From CBDTYW01 sp965364735 (GTDB lineage: Bacteria > Actinomycetota > Nitriliruptoria > Nitriliruptorales > Nitriliruptoraceae): DNA of 6,992 nt. The stretch is taken from contig CBDTYW010000202.1 of the NCBI GenBank assembly GCA_965364735.1, positions 1 through 6,992 on the forward strand, given 5' to 3'. This document shows, one piece after another, positions 6,575 through 6,992 of the stretch. The first letter of the stretch is position 1. Each line of letters opens with the position of its first letter. Made by a program: the position numbers and the translations under genes. The notes under the pieces were generated by a model. The model was not told the DNA's origin. It ran no database searches and was given only the letters and a program-made list of their open reading frames with translations.

Positions 6575-6992
6575 ATGACCGACGAGCCCCGCATCCGCCC
6601 CGCAACCTCGGCCGACACCGCCCTGGTGACCGCGATCGTGGGTGACTGCTACGCGCTGTTCGACGGGTGCGCGCTCGACCTCGACGACTACGACGCGGAC
6701 CTCGCGACCATCCACGACGACTACCCGGCGCGGGGCGGGGCGTTCCTCGTCGCCACCCACGAGGGAGAGGTCGTCGGCTGCGGCGGCTGGACGCCCGTGG
6801 GGGCGACGTCCGAGGAGATCCCGAGGTCCGTACGCGGGGCGTTATCGGGCGTCGGCGCGGAGCTGCACCGGATGTACGTCACCCCGTCGCGGTGGGGCCA
6901 GCGCGTCGGCGTCCACATCCTCGAAGCCCTCGACGCCCACGCACGCGGCTCCCTCGGTGCGACGTCGTGGACGCTCGCCTGGTCCGACGACC
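6575..6992 (+). CDS. GNAT-family N-acetyltransferase (3' end beyond the window)
   Basis: The first 139 codons of an open frame with no stop before the window end. The start IRPATSADT (7-15) is the usual first strand and turn of GNAT enzymes, which move an acetyl group from acetyl-CoA to an amine. FLVATHEGEVVGCGGW (57-72) matches the central strands 2-4 pattern of sensing a ligand and closing with G-x-G-G. AELHRMYVTPSRWGQRVGVHIL (95-116) is motif A: the strand L-H-R-M-Y-V followed by the acetyl-CoA pyrophosphate loop. Compared with the usual Q/R-x-x-G-x-G/A, the first glycine appears to be R110, while G112 is kept. The beginning of the following strand (TSWTLAW) is visible. There is no ribosome site before the ATG, which supports a leaderless start just after TAGGAT. 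The substrate cannot be told, and the gene need not be linked in function to the ligase across the 23-base gap. Confidence 0.88.
   Translation, partial: MTDEPRIRPATSADTALVTAIVGDCYALFDGCALDLDDYDADLATIHDDYPARGGAFLVATHEGEVVGCGGWTPVGATSEEIPRSVRGALSGVGAELHRMYVTPSRWGQRVGVHILEALDAHARGSLGATSWTLAWSDD

Noticed and set aside
5571..6578. A 335-codon open frame on the plus strand, antisense to nearly the whole DNA ligase gene
   Set aside because: The ligase frame carries all catalytic motifs. The antisense product is a low-complexity Asp/Glu/Val/Arg mix typical of shadow frames in high-GC genes, with no ribosome site and no domain signal.
1..6992. Mobile element, CRISPR array, RNA gene or riboswitch
   Set aside because: I saw no transposase-like frame, terminal inverted repeats, spaced direct repeats, tRNA-like or structured leader sequence. 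Intergenic gaps are all about 100 bases or less.

Overview
The window is about 7 kb of very GC-rich DNA (roughly 70% by eye) with seven protein-coding genes packed almost end to end. No gap without a gene is longer than about 100 bases. I see no tRNA, rRNA, insertion sequence, phage gene or CRISPR array. The GC content, strong third-position G/C preference, TAnnnT-type -10 boxes, apparently leaderless starts and alanine- and aspartate-rich proteins suggest a chromosomal segment of an actinobacterium. A deep-branching class such as Thermoleophilia or Acidimicrobiia fits the style, but the sequence read by eye does not settle the class.

Positions 11 to 4993, minus strand, hold a complete high-affinity ABC importer of the branched-chain amino acid (Liv/HAAT) type. 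In transcription order it encodes a lipoprotein substrate-binding protein (3653..4993), one large permease in which LivH-like and LivM-like halves are fused (1476..3623), a LivG-type ATPase (721..1479) and a LivF-type ATPase (11..724). The last three genes overlap by four bases at each junction (GTGA, then ATGA), so this is very likely one operon with translational coupling. The binding protein would capture the solute outside the membrane, the fused permease would form the whole pore, and the two ATPases would drive it. The substrate cannot be read from the sequence: branched-chain amino acids, other amino acids, amides, urea and aromatic acids are all carried by this superfamily.

Positions 4994..5095 form a short divergent promoter region. 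On its other side, on the plus strand, lies a small hotdog-fold thioesterase-like protein (5096..5551), which meets a minus-strand gene tail to tail after 25 bases.

Positions 5577..6551, minus strand, encode a stand-alone ATP-dependent DNA ligase of the LigD/LigC type. It is divergent from a GNAT-family acetyltransferase (6575 to the window end, plus strand, incomplete). Only 23 bases separate these two start codons. That gap holds back-to-back -10 boxes so close to the ATGs that both messages are probably leaderless.

Overall the region is ordinary metabolic and repair gene content. I found no convincing new multi-gene system. The points most worth checking are the fused permease, the palindrome in place of a ribosome binding site before livF, the overlapping leaderless promoters, and the divergent pairing of the importer with a thioesterase.
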